A stretch of DNA of 64,000 nt from Granulicella sp. L46 (GCF_009765785.1 NZ_LMUT01000025.1:124001-188000), one strand, 5' to 3'. Shown: positions 35,695-45,190, counted from the first letter of the stretch. The notes: generated by a model from the sequence alone, not told the origin. Translations and numbers: made by a program.

Positions 35695-36076
35695 GAACCT
35701 TCTCCTTGTTATTTGATTGCGTGCCCTTTGGTTCACTTGCGTGTTTCTGTTTCGCTTCCGTTTGCAGCCTTTGCAGGTATTCATCGAGTCGATCGAAACT
35801 CTGTTCCCAGAACTGGCGGTATTCGTCGAGCCAGCCGGCGGCTTCCCGGAGGGGTTCAGCCTTTAGCTTGCAGGGACGCCATTGGGCTTCGCGGCCCCGG
35901 GTAATGAGGCCGGCCCGCTCGAGCACGCGGAGGTGCTTGGAGACGGCGGGCATGCTCATTTCGAAGGGCTCGGCTAACTTGGTGACAGAGGTCTCGCCGA
36001 GCGCCAGCCGAGCAAGAATAGCGCGCCGGGTGGGATCGGCTAGAGCGGCGAAGGTCGAGCTGATCGAGTCATTCAT
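35675..36076 (-). CDS. ArsR/SmtB family repressor (SdpR-like)
   Basis: A 133-residue winged-helix regulator: ISSTFAALADPTRRAILARLALGETSVTKLAEPFEMSMPAVSKHLRVLERAGLITRGREAQWRPCKLKAEPL. No CxC metal motif is seen, so it is of the metal-independent SdpR autorepressor type that commonly precedes AHSA1 genes. The C-terminus is Lys/Gln-rich. It is the first gene of an operon with the SRPBCC and VOC genes. A 14-bp perfect palindrome lies 27 bases upstream of its start. Confidence 0.93.
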   Translation of the reverse strand: MNDSISSTFAALADPTRRAILARLALGETSVTKLAEPFEMSMPAVSKHLRVLERAGLITRGREAQWRPCKLKAEPLREAAGWLDEYRQFWEQSFDRLDEYLQRLQTEAKQKHASEPKGTQSNNKEKVHGRDNQ

Positions 36077-36102
36077 GGCTTGTAGAAAACCTCTTGGTTA
36101 TG

Positions 36103-36116
36103 TAACTAATTAGTTA
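36103..36116. promoter_or_regulatory. ArsR operator palindrome
   Basis: TAACTAATTAGTTA is a perfect 14-bp palindrome 27 bases before the arsR ATG, in an AT-rich stretch. It closely resembles the TTAACTAATTAGTTAA-like sites of SdpR-type autorepressors. Confidence 0.75.
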
Positions 36117-36241
36117 AATAAACTCCGGAGAATGTTTTGTCAAGGGATTTTCTAATGGGGATGAATTTTCTTTGCGAAGCGGCAAGGTGGGCAGTTCGCG
36201 GTTGGTAGGAGGGTGACAGGGACCGTGAGAAAATAGTAGTG

Positions 36242-37879
36242 ATGATCTCTGTGTCTAATGTAACGATGCGCTACGGCGCGAAGCTCCTTTTTGAGGACGT
36301 CTCGGTGACGTTCACGGCTGGCCGCCGGTATGGTCTAACGGGTCCGAACGGTGCCGGCAAGTCTACCTTCATGAAGGTGTTGACGGGCGAGATTGATGCC
36401 CAGAAGGGCACCGTGGTCCGCCCCAAAAAGCTTGGGGTGTTGAAGCAGAACCAGTACGAGTTCGATGCCTTTCGTGTCGTCGATACCGTCATCATGGGCA
36501 ACAAGGCCTTGTGGGCGGCGATGGAAGAGCGCGAAGTCATCTACAACAAGCCGGAGATGACGGACGCGGACGGTTCGCGGCTGGGCGAGCTTGAGGGCAT
36601 CGTCGGCGACGAGGATGGGTATGAGGCCGAGGCCAATGCGGCGGTGCTGCTGCAGGGGCTGGATATTCCAGACGAGCTGCATGAGCGCAAGATGAGCGAG
36701 CTGCAGGGCGGGCAGAAGGTGCGTGTGCTGCTGGCGCAGGCGCTGTTCGGCAACCCGCAGGCGCTGCTGCTGGATGAGCCTACGAACTATCTGGATCTTG
36801 AGTCGATTCACTGGCTGGAGGATTTTCTTGGGCGGTACACCGGCACCGTTATCGTGATCTCGCATGATCGGCATTTTCTGAACAATGTTTGTACGCATAT
36901 CGCCGACATCGATTACGAGACGATCATTACCTACAACGGTGGATATGACGATATGGTGCTGCAGAAGACCAGCATTCGGACGCGCATTGAGAGCCAGAAT
37001 GAGCAGCGCGAGAAGAAGATTGAACAGCTGAATGATTTCATTGCGCGCTTCTCGGCGGGTACGCGGAGTTCGCAGGTGAACTCGCGCAAGAAGGAAGTGG
37101 AGCGGCTGGCGACGAGCGAGCTGGCGCGATCGAATATTGCGCGGCCGTATATTGCGTTCAAGATGGATCGGCCTTCGGGTAAGACCGTGCTCGAGTTCGA
37201 GAACGTGAACAAGAGTTATACGCAGCCCGATGGGAAGACAGAGCATGTGATCGACAACTTCTCCGCGATGGTTCAGCGTGGCGAGAAGGTGGTGTTGATC
37301 GGGCGCAATGGCCAAGGCAAGACGACACTGCTGAAGGCGCTGCTGGCGAATGCTCCGGGGATCGAGGAGAAGGACGTCTCGATTGATTCGGGCGTGGTGA
37401 AATGGGGGCACGAGGTTTCGATTGGTTACTTCGCACAGGACCACAAGGGGTCGATTGAGCTGGGAATGACGGCGCAGGACTGGCTGCACCAGTACGATCC
37501 GAAGGCCGTGAAGGAAGACATTCGCGGGATTCTCGGGCAGATGCTGTTCAAGGGCGAAGAGGGTCTGAAGATGACCAATGCGCTGTCGGGTGGCGAGGCG
37601 GCACGCTTGTTGTTCTGCAAGATCATGCTGCTGAAACCGAACGTGCTGGTACTCGATGAGCCGACGAACCATTTGGATCTTGAGAGCATCAATGCGCTGA
37701 ACCAGGCGATCCAGAAGTACGAGGGAACGGTGTTCCTGGTGACGCACGATCAGGATTTGATTGAAGAGGCTGGGACGCGGATCTGGCACTTCGAGGGTGG
37801 GCCGAACGACTTCCACATCACGGATCACAAGGGGCCGTACGAGGAGTATCAGCAACAGCTTGCGATGACGGCGAAATAG
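36242..37879 (+). CDS. ABC-F family ATPase, YbiT-like
   Basis: A 545-residue soluble ABC protein with two nucleotide-binding domains and no membrane domain. NBD1: GPNGAGKSTFMKVL, LQGGQKVRVLLAQAL, LLLDEPTNYLD. The linker around residues 240-310 is charged. NBD2: GRNGQGKTTLLKALL, LSGGEAARLLFCKIML, VLVLDEPTNHLDLESI. ABC-F proteins bind the ribosomal E site and relieve stalling or give antibiotic protection; YbiT-like ones have no resistance role known to me. The start may be the GTG at 36239 or the ATG at 36242. A weak GGGAC precedes it. Confidence 0.95.
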   Translation: MISVSNVTMRYGAKLLFEDVSVTFTAGRRYGLTGPNGAGKSTFMKVLTGEIDAQKGTVVRPKKLGVLKQNQYEFDAFRVVDTVIMGNKALWAAMEEREVIYNKPEMTDADGSRLGELEGIVGDEDGYEAEANAAVLLQGLDIPDELHERKMSELQGGQKVRVLLAQALFGNPQALLLDEPTNYLDLESIHWLEDFLGRYTGTVIVISHDRHFLNNVCTHIADIDYETIITYNGGYDDMVLQKTSIRTRIESQNEQREKKIEQLNDFIARFSAGTRSSQVNSRKKEVERLATSELARSNIARPYIAFKMDRPSGKTVLEFENVNKSYTQPDGKTEHVIDNFSAMVQRGEKVVLIGRNGQGKTTLLKALLANAPGIEEKDVSIDSGVVKWGHEVSIGYFAQDHKGSIELGMTAQDWLHQYDPKAVKEDIRGILGQMLFKGEEGLKMTNALSGGEAARLLFCKIMLLKPNVLVLDEPTNHLDLESINALNQAIQKYEGTVFLVTHDQDLIEEAGTRIWHFEGGPNDFHITDHKGPYEEYQQQLAMTAK

Positions 37880-37919
37880 CTGGAATTCATTGTTGGCGCT
37901 GCAGGAATACAATCGAGCC

Positions 37920-38318
37920 ATGGATACCAGCCCGAAGATCTCAACTCAGAAAAACGTTCTCGGCCAGCCGTTGGAGACTTGCAGCAAAGAGCCGTTGACT
38001 GGTTTCTACCGGGATGGCTGCTGCAATACAGGCCCTGAGGATCTGGGCGCGCACACGGTTTGTTGTCTAATCACCGAGGAGTTCCTGGTTGCTTCTGCTG
38101 AGCTGGGCAATGATCTGTCGACGCCGATGCCGCAGTATGGGTTTCCTGGTTTGAAGCCGGGAGATCGCTGGTGCGTGTGCGCGGCGCGTTGGCTGGAGGT
38201 TCAGCGGGCGGGCGCGGCGTGTCCCGTGATGCTGGAAGCGACGCATGAAGCGACGCTGGAGATTATTCCGTTTGAGATCCTGCTGCAGTATGCGGTGATT
38301 CCCGAGACACTGCACTAG
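37920..38318 (+). CDS. DUF2237 family protein
   Basis: A 132-residue protein with the hallmark DUF2237 pattern: NVLGQPLETCSKEPLTGFYRDGCCNTGPEDLGAHTVC, then FLVASAELGNDLSTPMPQYGFPGLKPGDRWCVCAARW and VMLEATHEATLEIIPFEIL. Seven Cys residues are conserved in the family and may bind metal. The function is unknown. It lies 40 bases after the ABC-F gene in the same direction and ends 18 bases before the convergent HtrA-like gene. Confidence 0.92.
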   Translation: MDTSPKISTQKNVLGQPLETCSKEPLTGFYRDGCCNTGPEDLGAHTVCCLITEEFLVASAELGNDLSTPMPQYGFPGLKPGDRWCVCAARWLEVQRAGAACPVMLEATHEATLEIIPFEILLQYAVIPETLH

Positions 38319-38335
38319 ATCGCAGCGAAACAGGA

Positions 38336-39547
38336 TTAGGCTTCCTGTCCGCTCGGTGCCTGCTTGGCGTCGGAGAGCGTGACCTTGATCTTCATCGGCT
38401 GCTGTCCACGATAGATCTCAAGGACCACGGTATCTCCTGCATGGTGGGCGTTGAGGGCGTTGGAGAGATCCTGTGGGGATGTGATCTTTTGATCATCGCA
38501 ACCGACGATCAGGTCGCCGCCGAGCATGACTTGGGTGCGGCCCTTGTAGGCTAACTGGTTTCCGCCTTTCAGGCCGGCTTGTGCAGCCGCGCCGCCGGGC
38601 AGCACACGCATGATTAGAATGCCGTAGTCGGCGGGCAGGCCGATCTGCTGTGCCTCATCGGGGCCGATGGGCAGGGTGACGATATCGAGCGAAGGACGGC
38701 GCGCGTGGCCGTACTTCATGATGTCTTCGACAACGGCTTTCGCGGTAGAGATGGGAATAGCGAAGCCGATGCCGGCAGATTGATCTGCGCCACCGTTGGG
38801 GTTCGACGCGATCATGGTGGTGATGCCGACGACATCTCCGTGAGAGTTGAGAAGAGGGCCACCGGAGTTGCCGGGATTCACGGAGGCGTCGGTCTGGATT
38901 GCGTCTTCAATGCGATTGCCGGAGGGGAGGAGGACGGAACGGATGGCGGAGATCATGCCGCGGGTCATGGTGCCGGACAAGCCAAACGGGTTGCCGATGG
39001 CGTAGACCTGTTGGCCGACGAGGAGGTGGGTGGAGTCGGCAAGCGTTGCTGGTTGAAGGTCTTTGGCGCCAGTAATTTGCAACAGGGCGACATCGTGGAC
39101 AGGGTCGACGCCGATGCGCTTTGCCTGGTATTGCTTGTTGTTCCAGAGGGTCACCTGGACGGTCTGCGCGTCGTCGATTACGTGGTAGTTGGTGAGGATG
39201 TGGCCCTGGTTATCAATGATGAAGCCGGAGCCCTGGCCCTGCTGGGGGACTGGGCGTAGGAAGAAATCGCAGCAGACTACTTCGGTGCTGGTGATGTTGA
39301 CGACCGAGGGGAGGGCTTTTTTGTAGACGGCGATGTTCTGGAGCTCTTCGGTGTCGTATGCGGGGGCGGCGTTGGCTTCGGTGAGGGAGAAATCGGGTGT
39401 GGGCGAGGTGGTGGTGGTGGTCGCCGGTAAGTTGTTTGGAGTGTGATGCATGAGGCCGGCCATGGCTCCGGAGGGAAGCCAGTGGGTGGTGAGGAAGTAG
39501 AAGCCGCACAGGATCAGGAGAACCAGAAGAACAGGACGCAGTTTCAT
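38336..39547 (-). CDS. HtrA/DegP-like S1C serine protease with PDZ domain
   Basis: A 403-residue protease with an N-terminal membrane anchor (LLVLLILCGFYFLTTHW), a Thr-rich linker and a trypsin-like domain. The catalytic triad is intact: H122 (LTNYHVID), D152 (DPVHDVALL) and S228 (NPGNSGGPLL). One PDZ domain follows (~300-390; GILIMRVLPGGAAAQAGLKGGNQ). It would handle misfolded proteins in the periplasm, as DegS-like enzymes with a single PDZ and membrane anchor do. No ribosome binding site is obvious. Its neighbour Ada is also a stress protein, but a shared operon is not evident. Confidence 0.94.
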   Translation of the reverse strand: MKLRPVLLVLLILCGFYFLTTHWLPSGAMAGLMHHTPNNLPATTTTTSPTPDFSLTEANAAPAYDTEELQNIAVYKKALPSVVNITSTEVVCCDFFLRPVPQQGQGSGFIIDNQGHILTNYHVIDDAQTVQVTLWNNKQYQAKRIGVDPVHDVALLQITGAKDLQPATLADSTHLLVGQQVYAIGNPFGLSGTMTRGMISAIRSVLLPSGNRIEDAIQTDASVNPGNSGGPLLNSHGDVVGITTMIASNPNGGADQSAGIGFAIPISTAKAVVEDIMKYGHARRPSLDIVTLPIGPDEAQQIGLPADYGILIMRVLPGGAAAQAGLKGGNQLAYKGRTQVMLGGDLIVGCDDQKITSPQDLSNALNAHHAGDTVVLEIYRGQQPMKIKVTLSDAKQAPSGQEA

Positions 39548-39636
39548 CGATCGAAGACCTACTTGGCGCAGATGCGCCCGCTGTTTCCTATTTTACGTGC
39601 AGACTTAGCTCGGTTTCGCGATGCAAGTCGTATGCT

Positions 39637-40812
39637 TCAACCCTGTTTCGTACGTTCGGTTGTGGTTTGGAGTTCCCTGGGTGGGATTTGCTCAAGAGCT
39701 AACAGCTGGCGTTTGCGGTCGGTGCCCCAGCGGTAGCCGGTGAGCTTGCCGTCGGAGCCGACGACGCGGTGGCAGGGGATGACGACGGCGAGGAGGTTCG
39801 AGCCGCAGGCGGTACCGACGGCGCGGACGGCCTTGGGGGAGCCTACCGCTTCGGCGATCTGGGAGTAAGTGCGGGTCTCGCCGCGGGGGATCTCGAGGAG
39901 GGCCTGCCAGACGCGCTGCTGGAAGGCGGTGGCGCGGACGTGGAAGGGGAGGGTTTGGGCGGTGGGGTGCTCGGTGAGGCGGGAGAGGACGAAGGTGACG
40001 GCTTCAGTCAGGGCGGCGTCGGAAGTTGAGGGGCGAAGGACGGCCTGGGGGAATTGCTCGCGGAGTTCGACGGCGAGCTCGGGGTCGGAGTCACCAAACA
40101 TGATGGCGCATAGGCCGCGTTGGGTGGTGGCGACGAGGAGGCGGCCGAGGGGGGAGTTGGTGGTGGTGTAGTGGATGATTTCGCCGGCGCCGCCGGATTT
40201 CATGGCGGAGGGGCTCATGCCGAGGGTCTGGTCTACACCTTCGTAGAGGCGGGAGGAGGAGCCGAAGCCGGCTTCGTAGACGGCGTCGGTGATGGAGAGT
40301 TTGGGGGTGCGGACTTTGTCGCGGAAGCGGTCCTTGCGCTGCTCGCGGGCGAAGTCGCCGGGGGTGACGCCGAGGACGCGTTTGAAGCCACGCTGGAGAG
40401 CGAACTTACCGAGGCCAGCGGCGGCGGCGAGGTCGTCGAGCTTGGTGCGTTCGCCGGCGTGGGTGGTGAGGAAGCTGGCGGCTTTGGCGATGGCTTCGGC
40501 TTGGGGGTCCGGTTTGGGGGTGACTCGGGTGGGCTCGCAGCGGAGGCAGGGACGGAAGCCGGCGGCTTCGGCGAGCGCGGGGGTGGGGAAGAAGCTGACG
40601 TTCTTGCGCTCGGGGCGGCGGCTGGGGCAGGAAGGCCGGCAGAAGATGCCGGTGGATTTGACGGCGTAGACAAATTGGCCGTCGGCGGCAGCATCGCGCG
40701 CGAGGACTTGCTGCCAGGCGCGGCCTGCGAAGACGGACGGGGTTGAGGTGCGGGCTGGCTTGCTGGTGGGCATGGGGTTGATTTCGTTGAGGGTGAAGAT
40801 TGAGGTCGCCAT
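39637..40812 (-). CDS. ada: Ada: O6-methylguanine-DNA methyltransferase and transcriptional activator
   Basis: A 391-residue protein with all parts of Ada. The N-terminal zinc domain has GIFCRPSCPSRRPERKNVSFF and FRPCLRCEP (four Cys, one accepts methyl from phosphotriesters). An AraC-type helix-turn-helix follows (LDDLAAAAGLGKFALQRGFKRVLGVTPGDF ... SITDAVYEAGFGSSSRLYEG). The C-terminal methyltransferase has RATAFQQRVWQALLEIPRGETRTYSQIA and the VVIPCHRVVGSDG active site. It repairs alkylated DNA and activates its own regulon. Start uncertain: ATG at 40812 is chosen, 40773 is possible; neither has a good ribosome binding site. Confidence 0.94.
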   Translation of the reverse strand: MATSIFTLNEINPMPTSKPARTSTPSVFAGRAWQQVLARDAAADGQFVYAVKSTGIFCRPSCPSRRPERKNVSFFPTPALAEAAGFRPCLRCEPTRVTPKPDPQAEAIAKAASFLTTHAGERTKLDDLAAAAGLGKFALQRGFKRVLGVTPGDFAREQRKDRFRDKVRTPKLSITDAVYEAGFGSSSRLYEGVDQTLGMSPSAMKSGGAGEIIHYTTTNSPLGRLLVATTQRGLCAIMFGDSDPELAVELREQFPQAVLRPSTSDAALTEAVTFVLSRLTEHPTAQTLPFHVRATAFQQRVWQALLEIPRGETRTYSQIAEAVGSPKAVRAVGTACGSNLLAVVIPCHRVVGSDGKLTGYRWGTDRKRQLLALEQIPPRELQTTTERTKQG

Positions 40813-40921
40813 ACCAGTATCGTGCATGCGGGGTGTGGGTGGGCGCACTCCGGGGATTGCGGGGGAAGTTTGGGTCGGTCAAAAAAGGTCAGGCCGGGCA
40901 TGGAGATGCCCGGCCGGCTGG

Positions 40922-41785
40922 TTAGCGGTTGACTAATCCGGGGATGACGGGCGCGTCCGGAAAGACGGTGGAAAGGGTTAGCTCGCGATATTTCGCAGCT
41001 TCTTCCGCACGTGCCGTCTCGACAATCTGGACGCGAACTTCCGCATCTTTGCCGAGGATCAGACGCTTTGGCACATCCTCTGAGCTGGCGAGGTTCACGA
41101 TGAGCTCGGCAATCCTTTTGGGGTCGCCCTCTGCTTTTCCACGAACGGAAGCCAGTAGCTTGTAGATTGCACCTACCGACTCTTCGTAGTCGGGCAAGAG
41201 TTCGGGCGAATTCTCTCCCGCTCTCTGCGCCCAATTAGTACGGATGCCGCCGGGCTCCAGCGTGCACACCTTTACGCCAAACGGAGCGACCTCAGCGGCG
41301 ACCGAGTCACTGAAGCCGCCGACCGCCCACTTGGCGGCATGGTACGGCGAGTTTCCTGGGAAAGCGATGCGACCACCGATGGAGGAGATTTGAAAGATGT
41401 GTCCGCTCCTCTGCTGGCGCATCACTGGAATCGCCGCTTGGGTCGTGTAAACGACACCGAATAAGCAGGTTTCGACGACGTCGCGGAATTGTCCCGAAGT
41501 GATCTGCTCGAACGGAGCCATAAAGCCGTAGCCTGCATTGTTTACGAGGACATCGAGTCGACCATACTTGTCGACAGCGGTCTGAACTGCGGCCTTCGCT
41601 GCGGCTTCATCGCGAACGTCCAACGTTACGGGCGTGATGCGCTCCCCGTATTGCTCCACTAGAGAGCCGAGTTCCTCGAGGCGTCGGGTTCCGGCGACGA
41701 CACTATCTCCAGCAGCAAGGGCAGCTTCCGTGACGTCACGCCCCAAGCCATTTCCACTTCCGGTAATCAACCAAACTTTAGCCAT
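40922..41785 (-). CDS. SDR family NAD(P)-dependent oxidoreductase
   Basis: A 287-residue short-chain dehydrogenase: GSGNGLGRDVTEAALAAG cofactor loop, NNAGYG, SSIGGRIAFPGNSPYHAAKWAV with catalytic Ser and YxxxK. VAGTRRL after strand two suggests NADP(H). The longer C-terminal helix region (ELLPDYEESVGAIYKLLAS) is common in the subgroup of large SDRs used with TetR regulators. AGGAGG ahead of the ATG. The palindrome at 41817-41838 lies in its leader, so TetR control is probable. Confidence 0.92.
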   Translation of the reverse strand: MAKVWLITGSGNGLGRDVTEAALAAGDSVVAGTRRLEELGSLVEQYGERITPVTLDVRDEAAAKAAVQTAVDKYGRLDVLVNNAGYGFMAPFEQITSGQFRDVVETCLFGVVYTTQAAIPVMRQQRSGHIFQISSIGGRIAFPGNSPYHAAKWAVGGFSDSVAAEVAPFGVKVCTLEPGGIRTNWAQRAGENSPELLPDYEESVGAIYKLLASVRGKAEGDPKRIAELIVNLASSEDVPKRLILGKDAEVRVQIVETARAEEAAKYRELTLSTVFPDAPVIPGLVNR

Positions 41786-41816
41786 GTCATTGGCCTCCTA
41801 TAGAAGTAGATTCAAT

Positions 41817-41838
41817 AATGAGCAAGTGGTTGCTCATT
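41817..41838. promoter_or_regulatory. TetR operator between tetR and the SDR gene
   Basis: AATGAGCAA, GTGG, TTGCTCATT: perfect 9-bp arms. It lies after the tetR stop and 32 bases before the SDR start, so it would regulate SDR more directly than tetR. Confidence 0.75.
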
Positions 41839-41858
41839 TATTAAGATCGGGGGAAAAA

Positions 41859-42425
41859 TTATTTCGCCATTCGCCAGAAGGCATCGAAGGCCTGCTCGAT
41901 AAGTTTGGCTTTTTGATTTGGCTTTTTCGTAACCATCTCCATCACAGCCTCTTGCATGGCGATCATTGCTGAGGCGGCGAAGCCTGGGGGCAAGTCCTTG
42001 AATGCGCCACGCTTGCTAAGTTCCTGAAGGGTCTGCGATATCTCTCCACGCTCTGGAAAAACCTGTTGCTTGGTGTCGGCTGAGATGGCCGGGTAGAGGT
42101 GCAGCAACATCGAGACTCTGCGCTCCTGCGGCTTATCGATAGCCCACCGCAGATACTCCGTCCAAATATGCCGGGCACGTTCCCGTAGTCCAGATCGGTC
42201 CGGAAAATCCAGGTGAACTCGTCGATATGTTTCAGTCTTCAGTTCGATGTAGAGCTCGTTGAGCAGATCTTCTTTCGAGGCAAAGTAAGTGAACATCGTT
42301 CCCTCGGCGAGACCTGCTCCCTTAGCGATGCTTGCGGTCGACGCGCCGAGGCCGCTTTCAGCAATCTCGCGCACGGCCGATTGAAGAAGCGCCTGTCGTT
42401 TTTCCGGACTCCTTGCTCGGGCCAT
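41859..42425 (-). CDS. TetR/AcrR family regulator
   Basis: A 188-residue repressor: the HTH is REIAESGLGASTASIAKGAGLAEGTMFTYFASKEDLLNELY, and the C-terminal helices (~60-185) form the ligand domain, with a Met-rich end (MIAMQEAVMEM). Directly upstream of, and in the same direction as, the SDR gene, with a clear palindrome between them. The ligand is unknown but may be the substrate of that dehydrogenase. Confidence 0.93.
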   Translation of the reverse strand: MARARSPEKRQALLQSAVREIAESGLGASTASIAKGAGLAEGTMFTYFASKEDLLNELYIELKTETYRRVHLDFPDRSGLRERARHIWTEYLRWAIDKPQERRVSMLLHLYPAISADTKQQVFPERGEISQTLQELSKRGAFKDLPPGFAASAMIAMQEAVMEMVTKKPNQKAKLIEQAFDAFWRMAK

Positions 42426-42635
42426 GCTAATGATGCTATCGCAGCAACATGGTTGCGAGCCTTTATGTATCTATTTGCCAGCGGGCCGTAGGTCGACCGA
42501 TCAGACACGTAAATGTAATTTGGCCGGTAACCCGGCGGTCACTATAGAATTCAGCAACAGTATCTTGCCTAGACATCAACTGTTGAGGCTGCCAGGAACT
42601 TCCGCGCGGCGCTCAAGAGTTTTGAAAGGAAGCGT

Positions 42636-45119
42636 ATGCGTTTGCAACGGTCTTTGGGGTCTTGTGCAGTTGGTATAGTGATCGCGTGTGCGTCGCTGCA
42701 CATGGTGGGTCAGACTTCTGGGTATGATTTGCCGCCGAAGAATATTTTGGATGTGATGCGGGCTCCGTTGCCGCCGGTGCCGGTGGTAAGTCCTACGAAG
42801 GACAAGATGCTTCTGGTGGTGTGGCAGCTTTACCCGTCGATTGCACGGGTGGCTACTCCATATCTGCGGCTGGCGGGCGTGCGGGTTGAGCCGAAGAACC
42901 ATAGCAAGCATGACACTCCGGGCGGGTATGGGATTACGGAATGCGCGACTTCGTTTGACCTGGCGACGATTCCGGGTGGGGCGCCGGTGCATGTGGCGTT
43001 GCCTGAGCCTTCGTGTCCGCAGGAGCCTGTGTGGGCGGCGGATGGAAAGAAGTTTGCGTTCGCAAATATTGCTGTCGATTCGGTGGAGCTTTGGATAGGG
43101 GACGCGGCGACGGGTGCGGTGCATCGCGTGGACGGCGTGCGGCTGAATCCGATGTTCGGTGCGGAGATGCAGTGGATGCCGGATCAGAAGGCGCTGCTGG
43201 TGAAGCTGGTGCCGGACGGAATGGGCGGGCCTCCGCCCGAGCCGGTGGTGCCGATTGGGCCGGCGATCCAGGAGACGGGTGGGCAGACGGGCCAGAGCAG
43301 TACGTATGAGAATCGCGACACGCTGGGGAATAAGCATGATGAAGACTTGTTCGATTACTACGCGGCATCGCAGTTGGCGTTGGTGAATGCAGGGACTGGG
43401 GCGATCACGCCGGTAGGGAAGGCTGCGAACCTTGACGATGTGTCGGCGGCGCCGGATGGACAGCATATTTTAGTGAGCGCGATTCACAAGCCTTACTCGT
43501 ATGTGACGACGTACGATCGCTTTCCGCACGAGGTCGAGGTATGGGACATCTCCGATCGCGCAGGGGTGACGAAGCATACGATCGCGTCGCTGCCGCTGGC
43601 GGATCGGGTACCGATTCGAGGCGTGGCGCTGGGGCCGCGCGAGTTTGAGTGGCGGCCGACGGATCCGGCGACGCTGGTTTGGGCTGAGGCGTTGGATAAG
43701 GGCGACTGGAATGTGGAGGTTCCGAAGCGCGATAAGGTGATGCTGCAGAAGGCACCGTTCACGTCGCCGGCCGTGGAGGTTGTGCAGACCGAGCAGCGCT
43801 ACTCCGGCATTGATTGGAGCGAGCGTCCGAGTGTTGCGCTGGTGTATGAGTACGACAACAACAAACATATGCGGCACGCGTTGATCGTGGACTTTGACGA
43901 TCCGCAAGAGAAGCCTCGGCAGATATGGGATCTGTCGAGCGACGAACATTACGCCGACCCGGGTATGCCGGTAACGATGCAACTGGCTAACGGATTTCAA
44001 GTGATGCGGCAGGATGGGGATTGGATTTACTTGTCGGGGATTGGGTCGTCGCCGGAGGGAGATCGGCCGTTTCTGGATCGTTTCGATGTGAAGACGCTGA
44101 CATATGAGCGGCTGTTTCGCAGCGATAAGACTTCGTATGATCGGTTTTTGTCGTTCACTGGGCCGGACACGCGGAAGTTTTTGACGTGGGAACAGTCGCC
44201 GATGGATCCGCCGAATGCGTACGAGCGCACGCTTGGGAAGCATGTGGATGCGCCAGCTGGAGAAGCGATGTTTGCTTCGACGAGAGTGGCGATCACGCAT
44301 ATTCCTGATCCGTCGCCGGAGGTGCGCGCGATCAAGAAGCGGCTGGTGAAGTACAAGCGGGCGGACGGAATGGATCTTTCATTCACGCTGTATACCCCGC
44401 CGGGGTACAAAGAGGGCACGCGGATTCCGGCGATTTTGTATGCGTATCCAGAGGACTATGCCGATCCCTCGAAGGCAGGGCAGGTGACTGGGTCGGAGGA
44501 ACGGTTCACGCAGCTGTATCAATATCGACTGCTGCTGCTTGCGGGCTACGCGATTATTGATGACGCCTCGTTCCCGATTGTGGGCGATCCGAAGAAAGCG
44601 TACGACACGTATACGGAACAGTTGGTCGCGGATGCAAAGGCGGCTGTCGATGAGGCCGTGCTGCTGGGTGTGGCAGACCCGAATCGGATTGGCGTGACTG
44701 GGCACAGTCATGGTGCGTTGATGACGGTGAATCTGGTAGCGCACTCTGATTTGTTTCGTGCGGGGGTTGCTACGAGTGGGTCGTATAACAAGACGCTGAC
44801 GCCGTTTGGGTTTCAGAACGAGCAGCGGTCGGTGTGGGAGGCTCCGGATGTTTACATGAAGGTGTCGCCGTTTTTCTATGCCGATAAGCTGAAGACGCCA
44901 CTGCTGATCGTGCATGGAGCGGAGGACGCGAACCCGGGGACGATACCGCTGCAGTCGATCAGGCTATACGAGGCGCTACGTGGGAATGGCGGGACGGCTC
45001 GGCTGGTGTTGCTTCCGCACGAGCCGCATTGGTACTCGGCGATGGAGTCGAATGAGCAACTGATCTACGAGATGCTGCGCTGGTTTGATAAGTACGTGAA
45101 GAACGCGCCGCCCAAGTAA
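42636..45119 (+). CDS. Exported S9 family peptidase (prolyl oligopeptidase-like)
   Basis: An 827-residue protein with signal peptide (SCAVGIVIACASLHMVGQ). A long beta-propeller region follows (~40-560), then the peptidase domain with GVTGHSHGALMTVNLV (catalytic Ser), VHGAEDANPGTIPLQS (Asp) and LPHEPHWYS (His). GHSHGA differs from the common GxSYGG but is known in the S9C/acylaminoacyl-like branch. It would degrade peptides in the periplasm. GAAAGGAAGC precedes the ATG. No regulatory gene adjoins it. Confidence 0.92.
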   Translation: MRLQRSLGSCAVGIVIACASLHMVGQTSGYDLPPKNILDVMRAPLPPVPVVSPTKDKMLLVVWQLYPSIARVATPYLRLAGVRVEPKNHSKHDTPGGYGITECATSFDLATIPGGAPVHVALPEPSCPQEPVWAADGKKFAFANIAVDSVELWIGDAATGAVHRVDGVRLNPMFGAEMQWMPDQKALLVKLVPDGMGGPPPEPVVPIGPAIQETGGQTGQSSTYENRDTLGNKHDEDLFDYYAASQLALVNAGTGAITPVGKAANLDDVSAAPDGQHILVSAIHKPYSYVTTYDRFPHEVEVWDISDRAGVTKHTIASLPLADRVPIRGVALGPREFEWRPTDPATLVWAEALDKGDWNVEVPKRDKVMLQKAPFTSPAVEVVQTEQRYSGIDWSERPSVALVYEYDNNKHMRHALIVDFDDPQEKPRQIWDLSSDEHYADPGMPVTMQLANGFQVMRQDGDWIYLSGIGSSPEGDRPFLDRFDVKTLTYERLFRSDKTSYDRFLSFTGPDTRKFLTWEQSPMDPPNAYERTLGKHVDAPAGEAMFASTRVAITHIPDPSPEVRAIKKRLVKYKRADGMDLSFTLYTPPGYKEGTRIPAILYAYPEDYADPSKAGQVTGSEERFTQLYQYRLLLLAGYAIIDDASFPIVGDPKKAYDTYTEQLVADAKAAVDEAVLLGVADPNRIGVTGHSHGALMTVNLVAHSDLFRAGVATSGSYNKTLTPFGFQNEQRSVWEAPDVYMKVSPFFYADKLKTPLLIVHGAEDANPGTIPLQSIRLYEALRGNGGTARLVLLPHEPHWYSAMESNEQLIYEMLRWFDKYVKNAPPK

Positions 45120-45190
45120 GAGGCAGGGGCAGCGTGCGATAATTTCGGGGTTCCGGGCCAGGTGTTTATGTTGCGTCCAGGAGTTCTTCA

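Noticed and set aside
36335-37921. Long minus-strand reading frame (528 codons) over the ABC-F gene
   Set aside because: Low-complexity translation, antisense to a clear ABC-F protein.
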